Positions 15,066 to 22,974 of a stretch of DNA of 64,000 nucleotides are shown piece by piece (position 1 is the stretch's first letter; each line of letters opens with the position of its first letter). A program made the position numbers and the translations under genes. The notes beneath the pieces are model-generated. The model had not been told where the DNA came from. It was given only the letters and a program-made list of their open reading frames with translations, and did not search any database. Source of the stretch: Enorma phocaeensis (GTDB taxonomy: Bacteria > Actinomycetota > Coriobacteriia > Coriobacteriales > Coriobacteriaceae); NCBI RefSeq assembly GCF_900186505.1, contig NZ_LT891970.1, positions 168,450-232,449 on the forward strand, in the 5' to 3' direction.

Positions 15066-15136
15066 TTTGCAAAGTTTACTTGTCTTTTTTTGCAAAGCAT
15101 ACTATGCTTAGTTTGCAAAGCGTGCTTTGCAGTTCT
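15066..15136. promoter_or_regulatory. Three 23-bp-phased TTTGCAAAG operators
   Basis: TTTGCAAAG occurs at 15066, 15089 and 15112, exactly 23 bp apart. Each continues into a short palindrome: AAGTTTACTT, AAGCATACTATGCTT, and GCAAAGCGTGCTTTGC. The array ends about 30 bp before the XRE gene, so it is probably the cooperative operator of that regulator. Confidence 0.65.
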
Positions 15137-15165
15137 TCATCCGGACACACTGGGTAGGGAGGATT

Positions 15166-15375
15166 ATGAGGAGTCGAATCCGTGAACTCAGGCGGGCGCA
15201 GAAGCTCAGCCAAGCCGAGCTAGCCGACGCCGTGGGCACAACGCGCCAGACCATCACCTCCATCGAGGTGGGCAAATACACCGCGTCGCTCCCGCTCGCC
15301 TACAAGATCGCCCGCTACTTTGGGCTCACTATTGAGGAAGTCTTCGATTTTTCCGAAATCGACGAGGAACTGTAA
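15166..15375 (+). CDS. Small XRE-family regulator (YgzD-like)
   Basis: A 69-residue single-domain Cro/CI-type DNA-binding protein (IRELRRAQKLSQAELADAVG, then TTRQTITSIEVGKYTASLPL, IARYFGLTIEEVF). This compact type is usually encoded next to a small membrane protein gene and represses its own operon. The ATG at 15166 has GGGAGGATT upstream. The gene lies behind a triple operator array and before a four-helix membrane protein gene. Confidence 0.9.
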   Translation: MRSRIRELRRAQKLSQAELADAVGTTRQTITSIEVGKYTASLPLAYKIARYFGLTIEEVFDFSEIDEEL

Positions 15376-15459
15376 CCGTCTATACAGGCAACGCACGGAT
15401 AACAAGCTAGCAAACCTGGCATTTCACAGAACACCAGCAGCCAGAAGGAGGCCGCACTT

Positions 15460-15963
15460 ATGAAGACCACCATCGACGCCCTGCGCGAAGACGCCAGCAA
15501 GCGCCTGCACCGCGAAACCATGTCAGCTGCAGCCATCTGCATCGTGCTCGTCGCAGGCGGCGCGCTTACCGCAACCGATAACCTTCCCGCCCTGAACGGC
15601 ACCACGAGCACGTCGGCCTTCCTCTTAGGAGCGGTGATGGGACTTTGCGCTGTTGCAGCCGTGGTCACCATCAAGAACATCACGGAGCTTCGCCGCGCGC
15701 TCTCCGATGACCAGGCGCTCCGCCGCCTCCATGCAAAGGAGAACGACGAGCTCCAGGCTCATCTGGAACGGGAAGTTGCCCGCTCGTTCATCCAGACCAT
15801 GCCCGCGCTCTCCGTGATCGCCATCTTTGTCGGAGCGCTCGTGAGCCTTGAGGCCATGGCGGCGGTCGCCTCGACGATCGTGTTTCTTTCCGTGGCGTTG
15901 CTCGTCGTAAAAGCCACGTACAAGATTCGCCTGCGGAGTGAAATCGGCGATGAAGCGGAATAG
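15460..15963 (+). CDS. Four-helix membrane protein
   Basis: A 167-residue protein with two pairs of hydrophobic helices (AAAICIVLVAGGALTA; AFLLGAVMGLCAVAAVVTI; ALSVIAIFVGALVSLEAM; TIVFLSVALLVVKATY). A charged loop between the pairs (LRRLHAKENDELQAHLEREV) probably faces the cytoplasm. This matches the DUF2178-like proteins found with small XRE regulators, but I assign no family. It has ribosome site AGAAGGAGG and follows the XRE gene by 84 bp. Confidence 0.7.
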   Translation: MKTTIDALREDASKRLHRETMSAAAICIVLVAGGALTATDNLPALNGTTSTSAFLLGAVMGLCAVAAVVTIKNITELRRALSDDQALRRLHAKENDELQAHLEREVARSFIQTMPALSVIAIFVGALVSLEAMAAVASTIVFLSVALLVVKATYKIRLRSEIGDEAE

Positions 15964-16001
15964 CCGATTGGGCTGTCTGCATTGAGTTCGCACATATGGC
16001 A

Positions 16002-16041
16002 GCGCCCGCCCGCGCATGTTTTCGCGTTCGTGGGCGGGCGC
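16002..16041. terminator. Bidirectional terminator hairpin
   Basis: GCGCCCGCCC (16002-16011) pairs with GGGCGGGCGC (16032-16041) between convergent genes. Confidence 0.65.
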
Positions 16042-16051
16042 ATGCATCTAG

Positions 16052-16477
16052 CTACGACAGATAGGATTCAAGCGCTTTGACGAGAAACTCCGTCGCGCCC
16101 TCACCGGCAGCGTCATCGTAATACGTGCGGAACCGGTCATCGGCAAGGTACATCTGCGCCAAACCGCGATGCGCCTCAGGCGTGTAACGGCCTGCCCCCC
16201 AATGCCCCTGGATCCACCGCGCATGCATGCGCGCGAGCTCCTGCGATTCCTCGCTCGCCGTATCGCCCGTAGCCATAGCAAGCACGAGCTGCTCGTTGAT
16301 AGCCTCTCCCAGCTGCTCGAGGTCATCCCACTCCTCGCGCGATGCGGAACGCAGGCGGTCGTTCGCCGCATCCACCGCATCGTCGCCCCAGCGCTCACGC
16401 GCCTCCTTGCCGTACGTACGCTCGTTCACCGAGACCTTCTCGTTTTTCAACGCCTCGAAGGCACGCATCTCGCTCAT
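16052..16477 (-). CDS. Stand-alone TipAS antibiotic-recognition domain protein
   Basis: A 141-residue protein equivalent to the C-terminal drug-binding domain of TipA (TipAS), without the MerR DNA-binding half. Visible features are EARERWGDDAVDAANDRL, SREEWDDLEQLGEAINEQL, then ARMHARWIQGHWGAGRYTPE, and LAQMYLADDRFRTYYDDAAG. TipAS domains bind thiopeptides and other large antibiotics, and stand-alone forms can sequester drugs such as albicidin. The ATG at 16477 has GAAGGAGA upstream; earlier in-frame codons lack one. A possible role in drug tolerance is inference. Confidence 0.8.
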   Translation of the reverse strand: MSEMRAFEALKNEKVSVNERTYGKEARERWGDDAVDAANDRLRSASREEWDDLEQLGEAINEQLVLAMATGDTASEESQELARMHARWIQGHWGAGRYTPEAHRGLAQMYLADDRFRTYYDDAAGEGATEFLVKALESYLS

Positions 16478-16717
16478 GGGCACCGTCTCCTTCAATCTCA
16501 AATTAGCGGGCATTACCATATCGCATCACGCAGCAGGAAACAGCCGGACAGTACGCACCACTTGGCGATGCGCAGCGTTTCCCCAGTACACAAGCGCTCT
16601 ACTGCATCTCATCTGGCGGTAGAGCAATCTCAACCAGCTGTCGGTTGAGTTCCCAGACACCCGGCGCGACAATCATGGTGCGCGCAACCAGAACGCAAGC
16701 ACGACGAAAGGACCACC

Positions 16718-17137
16718 ATGGAACGCCAAACGCTTGGGACCATGATCCGCACGCTTCGCCAAGAGAAACAGATGACTCAGCTCGACCTCGGACGTGAAAT
16801 GGGGGTCACCGACAAAGCCGTTTCAAAATGGGAACGCGACCTATCGGTACCGGATGTGAGCTCGCTGCCCAAGCTCGCCGGCCTACTCGGCGTTTCCGTC
16901 GATGAGCTCTTGCAAGCCCGCGCCGCAGGAGAACAATCCACCGAGCGCAATCCTTCGCTTGAGAAGGCAAGCACTCTCATCAAGCTCGTTTTCAAAGCGG
17001 TGGCACTCGCCATGGGCGTCGGCGTGACCGCTCTCTCCATCATGGACGAGATCGACCCGCGCAACGCATTTATATTGCTCGGCATCGGCCTCGCTTGTCT
17101 CGCGCTCACGCAGATCGCAGATGAGGGCAAGGAGTAG
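16718..17137 (+). CDS. XRE-family regulator with membrane C-terminus
   Basis: A 139-residue protein. Residues 1-68 are a helix-turn-helix (IRTLRQEKQMTQLDLGREMG, then DKAVSKWERDLSVPDVSSLP). After a linker, two hydrophobic helices (KAVALAMGVGVTALSIM and AFILLGIGLACLAL) anchor it in the membrane. Membrane-tethered XRE proteins of this size are common in gut anaerobes. The stimulus is unknown. The ribosome site is AAAGGACC. Confidence 0.85.
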   Translation: MERQTLGTMIRTLRQEKQMTQLDLGREMGVTDKAVSKWERDLSVPDVSSLPKLAGLLGVSVDELLQARAAGEQSTERNPSLEKASTLIKLVFKAVALAMGVGVTALSIMDEIDPRNAFILLGIGLACLALTQIADEGKE

Positions 17138-17161
17138 AAACGGCTCCATGGCTGCGGCGAC

Positions 17162-17196
17162 GGTTGCCGCCTCATCACAAACGCGGGGCGGCAACC
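17162..17196. terminator. Hairpin between convergent XRE and fic genes
   Basis: GGTTGCCGCC (17162-17171) pairs with GGCGGCAACC (17187-17196). Confidence 0.6.
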
Positions 17197-17230
17197 AGGC
17201 GGAAACCCATCGCATTACATTGCCAGCAGA

Positions 17231-18127
17231 TTAGCCATTGATTCCGAAGCGGTTCATAAGCTCGCCGAATGCGTCCTGCGCGGCGCGACATGTATCCAGC
17301 AGATATCCTGGTTCGCGATCCCATTCGTTCAGCCCTCGATAGTAGAACAGCTTGATCTCATCGGTAATGATGAACGGAACCACGCCGTGACGCAGGCATT
17401 CTTTGAAAAGAAGCAGGCGACCCACGCGCCCGTTGCCGTCTTGGAAGGGATGGATGCGCTCGAATGCCACGTGAAATGCAACGATGTCCTCAAGTGTTTT
17501 CCCGCCGCCGTCTTCGTAATCATCGATGAGCGCACGCATGCGCTGCGGGACGTCCTCAGGCGAGGCGGTCTCACGGCCACCGACCTCGTTGGGCAAGCGC
17601 TTGTACTCCCCAACTGCAAACCAGGTTTTCCGGCTATCGCTCGTACCGCTCTTTACCTGAGCATGAAGCTGCTTGACCATGCGCTCGCTGATGCGATGTC
17701 CAGCAGCATCGATCATCATGTCGATGCAACGAAAATGATTCGCCGTTTCAACAATGTCGTCCACATTCGCCACATCGCCAGCACCGATGGTGTTCGTCTC
17801 GAAGATGAAGCGCGTCTGATCGTGCGTCAGCCTGCCTCCCTCCATATGGTTGGAGTTGAAGGTAAGGTCAATCTGCACACGATGGTAGATGCCGCCAGGC
17901 AGGTTAGCCTCGCGTTCCCGCCTCAGCACGGCAAGCAGCGAGGCGGGGCGGGCATCGGTGCGAGGCTTACGCACAGGCTTCTCTGCGCCTGTCGGAATGA
18001 CCCATGTCTTGCCGACGAGAAACGCACCCGGCACACGACCTTGGGCGCAGTAGTTCCTAGCCGTACGTTCGGAAACACCCCATGCCTCAGCAGCGTCGGC
18101 AACTGACCAGATACCTTTTGCTGCCAT
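17231..18127 (-). CDS. Fic-family protein with N-terminal helix-turn-helix
   Basis: A 298-residue Fic protein. The catalytic loop HPFQDGNGRVGRL (about residues 218-230) is intact, so nucleotide transfer to a target hydroxyl, usually AMPylation, is expected. An inhibitory-helix-like motif SNHMEGG (about residue 92) fits the [S/T]xxxE[G/N] pattern of autoinhibited class II Fic proteins. The first 45 residues are a MerR/excisionase-like helix-turn-helix (IWSVADAAEAWGVSERTARN, then GRVPGAFLVGKTWVIP). The protein may thus regulate its own promoter, where an inverted repeat spans 18134-18203. It lies divergent from hipA-like genes. Confidence 0.92.
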   Translation of the reverse strand: MAAKGIWSVADAAEAWGVSERTARNYCAQGRVPGAFLVGKTWVIPTGAEKPVRKPRTDARPASLLAVLRREREANLPGGIYHRVQIDLTFNSNHMEGGRLTHDQTRFIFETNTIGAGDVANVDDIVETANHFRCIDMMIDAAGHRISERMVKQLHAQVKSGTSDSRKTWFAVGEYKRLPNEVGGRETASPEDVPQRMRALIDDYEDGGGKTLEDIVAFHVAFERIHPFQDGNGRVGRLLLFKECLRHGVVPFIITDEIKLFYYRGLNEWDREPGYLLDTCRAAQDAFGELMNRFGING

Positions 18128-18133
18128 GGCCCT

Positions 18134-18203
18134 CTTCCCCTACCGGCAATATTTCTTGATAGATAATGTATCAGATGCCATGTTATATTGCCGATAGGGG
18201 AAG
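18134..18203. promoter_or_regulatory. 19-bp inverted repeat between fic and hipA remnant
   Basis: Arms 18134-18152 and 18185-18203 are complementary with one mismatch (CTTCCCCTACCGGCAATAT on the left). They flank 32 AT-rich bases that probably hold the divergent promoters. It is a likely operator for the Fic helix-turn-helix or for a HipB-like protein. Confidence 0.65.
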
Positions 18204-18356
18204 CGCATTATTCCTCACACCTGAACGCGTCACGACGGATATCAAGACGAGTATGCCGCACAGGTCACGTCCATGTGCTCGAAGGCAGTAACCATGCGAG
18301 CGAGGCGTACATGGTCACAGCCGAGGCGGTCGAGTTCCGCGATGTCGACCGCCCCT

Positions 18357-19112
18357 TCTACGCATATCGTGAAAACGCCTCAAAGCGTGTTCCCCGATCA
18401 AACGCTGAACGAGGCGCTATGTCTCGAAACGGCAAAACTATGCGGGTTCGACACTGCAGAGTGGACGCTTTTGAAGTTGGATGGAGGAGAGCCGCTTCTC
18501 GCGGTCCGGCGCTTTGATCGCATATTTCCCAATCATCAAGAGAAGCTCATCAGCAGCTTGCCTGTTCCCAAACGGCTGCATCAAGCGGATTTCTGCCAAG
18601 CATCGCTTCTCATGCCCGAAATGAAATACGAGCCGACCAACGGGAACTACGTAAACCGTTGCGGGACCATACTTACTCATGCCTCCAGCAACCCATTTGG
18701 CGACCGCGCCCTCTTCTTGCAAACGCTGTACTTCGACTATCTCATCGGAAACTGCAACAACCATCTCAAGAATCACGCCATGCTCTGGGATGAAACCTGG
18801 GACTCTTGCGAATTGGCCCCGTTGTACGACATCACCTGTACAACCATCTATCCAAGCGTCAACAAAGAAATGGGTGTCTCGCTTTGCGCGAGCCGCAAGA
18901 TCTCCGATGTTACCTCCGATGACATCGCGGAAACTTCAAAAGCGCTGGGAGTTCCCCAGAAGCTTGGCGTGAGCTTGTATCGAGAACTCTGCTCCAAATC
19001 CACCAAAGCCCTTGATGCGGTTGCAGACCATCTCACCCAGTTTGGATACGACCGCGTTGAGCTTCTCGTCGAGCATATCAGCGAGGAGTTCACCAGCAAG
19101 GTACGGCTATAG
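18357..19112 (+). pseudogene. 5'-truncated hipA (C-terminal kinase part)
   Basis: From THIVKTPQSVFPDQTLNEAL onward the frame matches HipA: ETAKLCGFDTAEW, LLAVRRFDR, LHQADFCQAS, the catalytic loop LIGNCNNHLKNHAMLW, and the metal-binding LAPLYDITC. It ends in the HipA helical C-terminus. The N-terminal subdomain of about 150 residues, including the GAQDK nucleotide-binding loop, is missing. Upstream sequence in this frame looks non-native and no ribosome site fits. The catalytic Asp of the usual GDCDAHxKN is an Asn here (GNCNNHLKN), so even the remaining kinase should be dead. Compare the intact copy at 19446. Confidence 0.7.
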
Positions 19113-19120
19113 AAGGCCTC

Positions 19121-19217
19121 TGTTTTCGCGTTCGCATAAGTAGAATCCTAAATTCTATTGATTTATGCGTACGCGTAAATCATACTAAATAAACTCATTG
19201 TTTTCGCGTTCGTATAA
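19121..19217. promoter_or_regulatory. hipBA operator array
   Basis: A 19-bp element starting TGTTTTCGCGTTCG occurs at 19121-19139 and 19199-19217, with one mismatch. Between them lie a 22-bp near-perfect palindrome (19160-19181, ATGCGTACGCGTA centre) and a TAGAAT/ATTCTA palindrome (19141-19157). Half-sites resemble each other (CGCATAA, TTATGCG), so several HipB dimers could bind upstream of hipB. Confidence 0.65.
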
Positions 19218-19230
19218 ATCGGAGGAGATT

Positions 19231-19446
19231 ATGCAGGTAATTATTACCCCTAGCGATCTCGGCAGCATCATTAAAGCCGAACGGAAGCGCCAAGGGTTTA
19301 CGCAGGCAGAATTCGCCGGGCTCTGCGGCGTCGGCATCACATTTCTCTCCCAACTCGAGAACGGCAAAGAGACAGCTGAGCTTGGAAAAACGCTCGCCGT
19401 GCTCACAACACTCGGCCTAGATGTCTTCGTTGAGAGGAGAAGCTGA
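19231..19446 (+). CDS. hipB: HipB-like antitoxin (XRE family)
   Basis: A 71-residue XRE DNA-binding protein (IKAERKRQGFTQAEFAGLCG, then GITFLSQLENGKETAELGKT, LGLDVFVERR). The C-terminal LDVFVE strand is typical of HipB, which neutralises HipA and represses the operon. ATG 19231 has GGAGGAG upstream. Its stop overlaps the hipA start (TGATG), so translation is coupled. Confidence 0.9.
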   Translation: MQVIITPSDLGSIIKAERKRQGFTQAEFAGLCGVGITFLSQLENGKETAELGKTLAVLTTLGLDVFVERRS

Positions 19447-20732
19447 TGGAGAGCAATCTCAGAGTTATTCGGCTTGAATACCGTGACCTTCTAACAGTTG
19501 GAACCATTTCTACAGCAACCATGACGTTCCGATATGACGATGGATACCTTTCATCTGCTCGTGCCATTCCGCTCTCGCTTTCCCTCCCCCTTTCAAATCG
19601 TCCGTATGAGCTCTCCGTTTTTCAACCGTTTTTTGAAGGCCTGCTACCTGAAGGGGAAGCTCGTCGAGCCTTAGCTGGTGAGCTGCGTCTGCCGGAGCAG
19701 GATTGGTTATCGCTCCTTGCGGCTTGCGGTAGAGATTGCATCGGCGATGTCGTTATCCGCGACGAAGGCGACCGTGACCCATTCGAAGAGCATGGCTATA
19801 ACGCCATAACCCACAATGACCTCATTGAGATGTTCCTCGACAGACCAAGCCGCGCACTTGAGAACGCAACCATGCGCCTCTCGCTCGCCGGTGCTCAAGA
19901 CAAAACTGGCCTCGCCCATCAACCAGAAGCGCCGATGACCGAAGGATGGCTTCAGCCGAAGGGCACCGCTGCGACAACCCACATCCTTAAATCAAGCCCG
20001 CTTCGTGACATACCTGAAATAGAGTACCTTTGCATGAGCGCTGCGAATGCCTGCGGCATAAGGGTGGCAAACGTGTCGCTCCTCGACCTCGGTCAACCCA
20101 TCCTTGCAGTCGAACGATTCGACCGCTCCATTTCACCCGATTCCGCCGACCTGCATGTCACAAGGCTTCATCAAGAAGATCTTGCCCAGGCGTTCGGGAT
20201 CACCCCCGGATCAAAATATGCAGAGCTGGAAGGCGGCAGCATCCGAAGCATCGCGCACTTCCTCCGCTCACAAGCGAGCACCCCGGCACTGGATATCTTG
20301 CACTTTGCTCAGATGCTCTGCTTTTCTTACCTTATCGGGGACTGCGATGCTCATCTCAAGAACTATTCGCTTATGTATGGGACAGGGAGGCATCCGAGAC
20401 GTACGGCTTTATCGCTTGCCCCGGCATACGATCTCGTATGCACTACATATTTCCCCAGATACAGCCGCGACATGGCGATGTCCCTTGGTGGATCGCGCAA
20501 TATCGACGAGATCGCTCCCTCGACATTCAGTGCTCTTGCCCGAGAGCTCGGGATCACCGAAGCGGCTCTCAAGAGATTGGCAAGTCCACTTGCAGAGCGT
20601 ATCGAAGACGCGATACGAGCGGCTGGAGACGGCTCGATGGGGCCCGTCCTGGAATCCACACCCTATATCGCCGATGACCTCATCGAAGACATCGCCCCGC
20701 GCCGCGAAATACTCAGGACGTTCTGCCAGTAA
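19446..20732 (+). CDS. hipA: HipA-family Ser/Thr kinase toxin
   Basis: A full-length 428-residue HipA. The N-terminal subdomain (residues 1-105, PFFEGLLPEGEARRALAG) is followed by the nucleotide loop LSLAGAQDKTGL, the strand THILKSSPL, substrate strand LAVERFDR, catalytic loop LIGDCDAHLKNYSLMY and metal-binding LAPAYDLVCTTYF. HipA kinases inactivate aminoacyl-tRNA synthetases (GltX in E. coli) and cause dormancy. All catalytic residues are present. It is preceded by hipB and a truncated paralogue, so two hipA copies once stood here. Confidence 0.93.
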   Translation: MESNLRVIRLEYRDLLTVGTISTATMTFRYDDGYLSSARAIPLSLSLPLSNRPYELSVFQPFFEGLLPEGEARRALAGELRLPEQDWLSLLAACGRDCIGDVVIRDEGDRDPFEEHGYNAITHNDLIEMFLDRPSRALENATMRLSLAGAQDKTGLAHQPEAPMTEGWLQPKGTAATTHILKSSPLRDIPEIEYLCMSAANACGIRVANVSLLDLGQPILAVERFDRSISPDSADLHVTRLHQEDLAQAFGITPGSKYAELEGGSIRSIAHFLRSQASTPALDILHFAQMLCFSYLIGDCDAHLKNYSLMYGTGRHPRRTALSLAPAYDLVCTTYFPRYSRDMAMSLGGSRNIDEIAPSTFSALARELGITEAALKRLASPLAERIEDAIRAAGDGSMGPVLESTPYIADDLIEDIAPRREILRTFCQ

Positions 20733-20750
20733 GCGCGAAACGTGCAGGCA

Positions 20751-20784
20751 CGGCGCCCGTCCCATCGCCCTGGGACGGGCGCCG
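20751..20784. terminator. 14-bp perfect hairpin between hipA and DUF6440 gene
   Basis: CGGCGCCCGTCCCA (20751-20764) pairs perfectly with 20771-20784 across a six-base loop, between convergent genes. It is probably a shared terminator. Confidence 0.65.
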
Positions 20785-20797
20785 CTGCCCGCATTGC

Positions 20798-21019
20798 CTA
20801 CTCCCGGTCGAGCAACTGACCGAAGGCAACCTGGTCGCCCTCGCCCAGTGGCGTGACCAAGGGTTTTCCGTCGGCGTCCACGAGCACGGTGATGCCGCTG
20901 CCACCCGTCATGTTGGACGACATCAGCAAGTAGTTCACCCCGGTCTGCACATCGACGATGACCTTGCGAACGTTGGTCACGCCCTGCGAATACACCTCGA
21001 CAAAACGCTCTTTCGCCAT
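20798..21019 (-). CDS. DUF6440 family protein
   Basis: A 73-residue soluble protein matching DUF6440: MAKERFVEVYSQG, then VIVDVQTGVNYLLMSSNM and ITVLVDADGKPLV. The family occurs in gut Firmicutes and Actinobacteria with no assigned function. ATG 21019 has AAAGGAACT upstream. Confidence 0.75.
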   Translation of the reverse strand: MAKERFVEVYSQGVTNVRKVIVDVQTGVNYLLMSSNMTGGSGITVLVDADGKPLVTPLGEGDQVAFGQLLDRE

Positions 21020-21111
21020 AGCAGTTCCTTTCATTGTTCGGTTGCAAGACTATCGTTCAAACATGTTTGGCTGATATCGATGCCGGCTGCTTGGATGCCA
21101 GATGGTGGGTT

Positions 21112-21519
21112 CTAGTTCCCCAGCAACCTTGAGATGATGCCCGCCGCGATCGACGCAGGGATGAACAGCGCCGCAGCTGGTGCCGCGATAGGCGCAAGAT
21201 CCCAGTCCATCGCAATGCCCACAATCACCCATGCCACGCAGGCAAACCCGAACACCATCATGACGACGCCGAGCCGGTTCATCCTCTTGACCCCCGCGGC
21301 TAGCGAATCGCGCATCTCCTTCGAGTCTTCCCGTACCAGCGCATCGATGCTCACGCCGAAGAGCTCGCTCAGAAGCAGAAGGCTCTGCACGTCCGGATAC
21401 GTTCGATCTGTCTCCCAGTTGGAAATGGTGTTCCGCGTCACGAACACCGCCTTTGCCAGCTCGCCCTGCGACATGCCGAGCCGCTCGCGATGCTCTTTGA
21501 TGCGCCGTGCGAGTTCCAC
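21112..21519 (-). CDS. XRE-family regulator with membrane C-terminus
   Basis: A 135-residue protein. An N-terminal helix-turn-helix (IKEHRERLGMSQGELAKAVF, then TRNTISNWETDRTYPDVQSL) is followed by a linker and two membrane helices (RLGVVMMVFGFACVAWVIVG and PAAALFIPASIAAGIISRLL). It shares the arrangement of the gene at 16718 but not its sequence. The target is unknown. Confidence 0.85.
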   Translation of the reverse strand: MELARRIKEHRERLGMSQGELAKAVFVTRNTISNWETDRTYPDVQSLLLLSELFGVSIDALVREDSKEMRDSLAAGVKRMNRLGVVMMVFGFACVAWVIVGIAMDWDLAPIAAPAAALFIPASIAAGIISRLLGN

Positions 21520-21718
21520 GCGAATCCTTTCGGGTACTTAGTTGCCGTGCCGCGGAAACTGTACCATCGAGCTGCTTTGGCAAGTGCGCGATTGAGTGAA
21601 ATGTGGCTGCCAAAAGGTTTGTGCAGCTGTGTTGAACTGGTATTTTGCTGAACTGCTTGTGTATGGGGCGCTTCCTCCAGGGAGCCCGCCGAGCAGAGGC
21701 TGCCGCGCGGTTTTAGGA

Positions 21719-22225
21719 TTATGCGCGCCGCACGGGGACCCAGATCTCGCTGTACGCGGTGCCATCTTCGCGAATGTTGCTGAACGAGAACATCCGGAAG
21801 CCGTTGAGCTCGTAGGGTACGGTACCCAACCATTCGCCGTAGATGCTCGCCGTCGTCTGCTGCATGGCCTGGGGGAAGGGCCCGTCGCTGGGAAAGACCG
21901 CCCACACGCCGGCTGCGGCTTCGAGCGTGGAGAGGCCCGTGCCCACTTCTGCTGCAGGCACCGTCGTGGCAACGCCGATCATGTGCGTCAGCATGCCCTC
22001 CTCGCGCTGGAAGTTCGTGTCGGAATCCCACGAGACGTTCAGCACCTCATGCGGCAGCGAGTCGAAGGCTTCCCCCATGAGACGATGCATCTCCGTGCGC
22101 TGCTCCGGTGTGATGGACCGGGCGAGCTCTTCGATAGCGGGGTTTTCGCCCTCGAACTGCATGGGTACACGCACCGCGGCTCCCGCGAAGCGGAATGCCG
22201 GAAGCTCGATGATCCTGTATCCCAT
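21719..22225 (-). CDS. GyrI-like effector-binding domain protein
   Basis: A 168-residue single-domain protein of the AraC effector-binding (GyrI-like/Cass2) type. It shows YRIIELPAFRFAGAAVRVP, LMGEAFDSL, TTVPAAEVGTGLSTLEAAAG and the ending YELNGFRMFSFSNIREDGTA, then EIWVPV. Stand-alone members bind drug-like cations or inhibit gyrase inhibitors. There is no DNA-binding domain. ATG 22225 has AGGGAGAG upstream. It runs in the same direction as the DUF5714 gene behind it. Confidence 0.8.
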   Translation of the reverse strand: MGYRIIELPAFRFAGAAVRVPMQFEGENPAIEELARSITPEQRTEMHRLMGEAFDSLPHEVLNVSWDSDTNFQREEGMLTHMIGVATTVPAAEVGTGLSTLEAAAGVWAVFPSDGPFPQAMQQTTASIYGEWLGTVPYELNGFRMFSFSNIREDGTAYSEIWVPVRRA

Positions 22226-22305
22226 AGTTAGCACTCTCCCTAGGTTGCGCCGCACGCTCGGTATAGCAGTTCATCGTCCACCTTCTCCAGTGAACGAGGC
22301 CTTGT

Positions 22306-22869
22306 CTACTTTTCCGGGTAATACGGGCAGGCGCCGTGCAAGCATACGCCATTCGAATCGGACACCGCGCATGAAGGTACACGGTCGCCAAGTTCGAGCT
22401 GCGTACCCAGCTCCTTGTTGAACCAGGGCACCGCAGTACGTATCGCGATGCGCGTATCGCGCTTGCAGCACCGGGGAGCACCTGCTTGGGCGATCTGCTG
22501 CAGGATATCGGCCACCATGAGCTGCCCCTCGCTCCATCCTTCGCCTCGAAGCGGTGCGTTGCCCGCCATGATGGCGAACGCCATGCCGCACGAAGCAGCC
22601 GCTCCGCACACGCCCCACTTCGCGCACGCGGCGCCAGGGACGCAAGTCGCCCGCTGCTCGAGCTCGTCGAGAGCCGAAGCTAGCAGATCGCGAGCGGCGG
22701 CATCCTTCTCCCCCGCCTGGGCGCAGGTTAGCAACGCCGCGCCCACAAGCACATGATGCACCGGTCCGAACGCCGGGCATTCCTCGCGCGCCATCAGGGC
22801 TTCCAGCAGCTCAGCCGGATCGCTCCCCTCCCATGAAAGGCAGACATCCTGAATCCATGCGGCTTCCAT
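22306..22869 (-). CDS. DUF5714 family protein
   Basis: A 187-residue protein with a Cys-rich core: CVPGAACAKWGVCGAAASCG, then GMAFAIMAGNAPLRGEGW, LQQIAQAGAPRCCKRDTRIA and a terminal CAVSDSNGVCLHGACPYYPE. The PRCCKR box and CGAAxxxG pattern fit DUF5714, found in anaerobes, sometimes beside radical-SAM or methyltransferase genes. The conserved Cys residues suggest metal or cluster binding; that is inference. Confidence 0.75.
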   Translation of the reverse strand: MEAAWIQDVCLSWEGSDPAELLEALMAREECPAFGPVHHVLVGAALLTCAQAGEKDAAARDLLASALDELEQRATCVPGAACAKWGVCGAAASCGMAFAIMAGNAPLRGEGWSEGQLMVADILQQIAQAGAPRCCKRDTRIAIRTAVPWFNKELGTQLELGDRVPSCAVSDSNGVCLHGACPYYPEK

Positions 22870-22932
22870 TGGCCTCTCCTTACCAGACTATGCAGGCGCG
22901 TCGCCATGCCCTCCTTGCACCTGTTGCTATAG

Positions 22933-22958
22933 TATATATTGACAGTTATCAATATATA
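22933..22958. promoter_or_regulatory. ArsR-type operator
   Basis: TATATATTGA (22933-22942) and TCAATATATA (22949-22958) form a perfect inverted repeat with a six-base centre, 16 bp before the start of the ArsC-ArsR fusion gene. AT-rich repeats of this form are typical ArsR sites. Confidence 0.75.
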
Positions 22959-22974
22959 AGGGGTTTGACCGAAC

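Noticed and set aside
15061..15120. The phased TTTGCAAAG repeats considered as a CRISPR-like array.
   Set aside because: Units are 9 bp with 14-bp spacers, no cas gene is nearby, and the position fits an operator.
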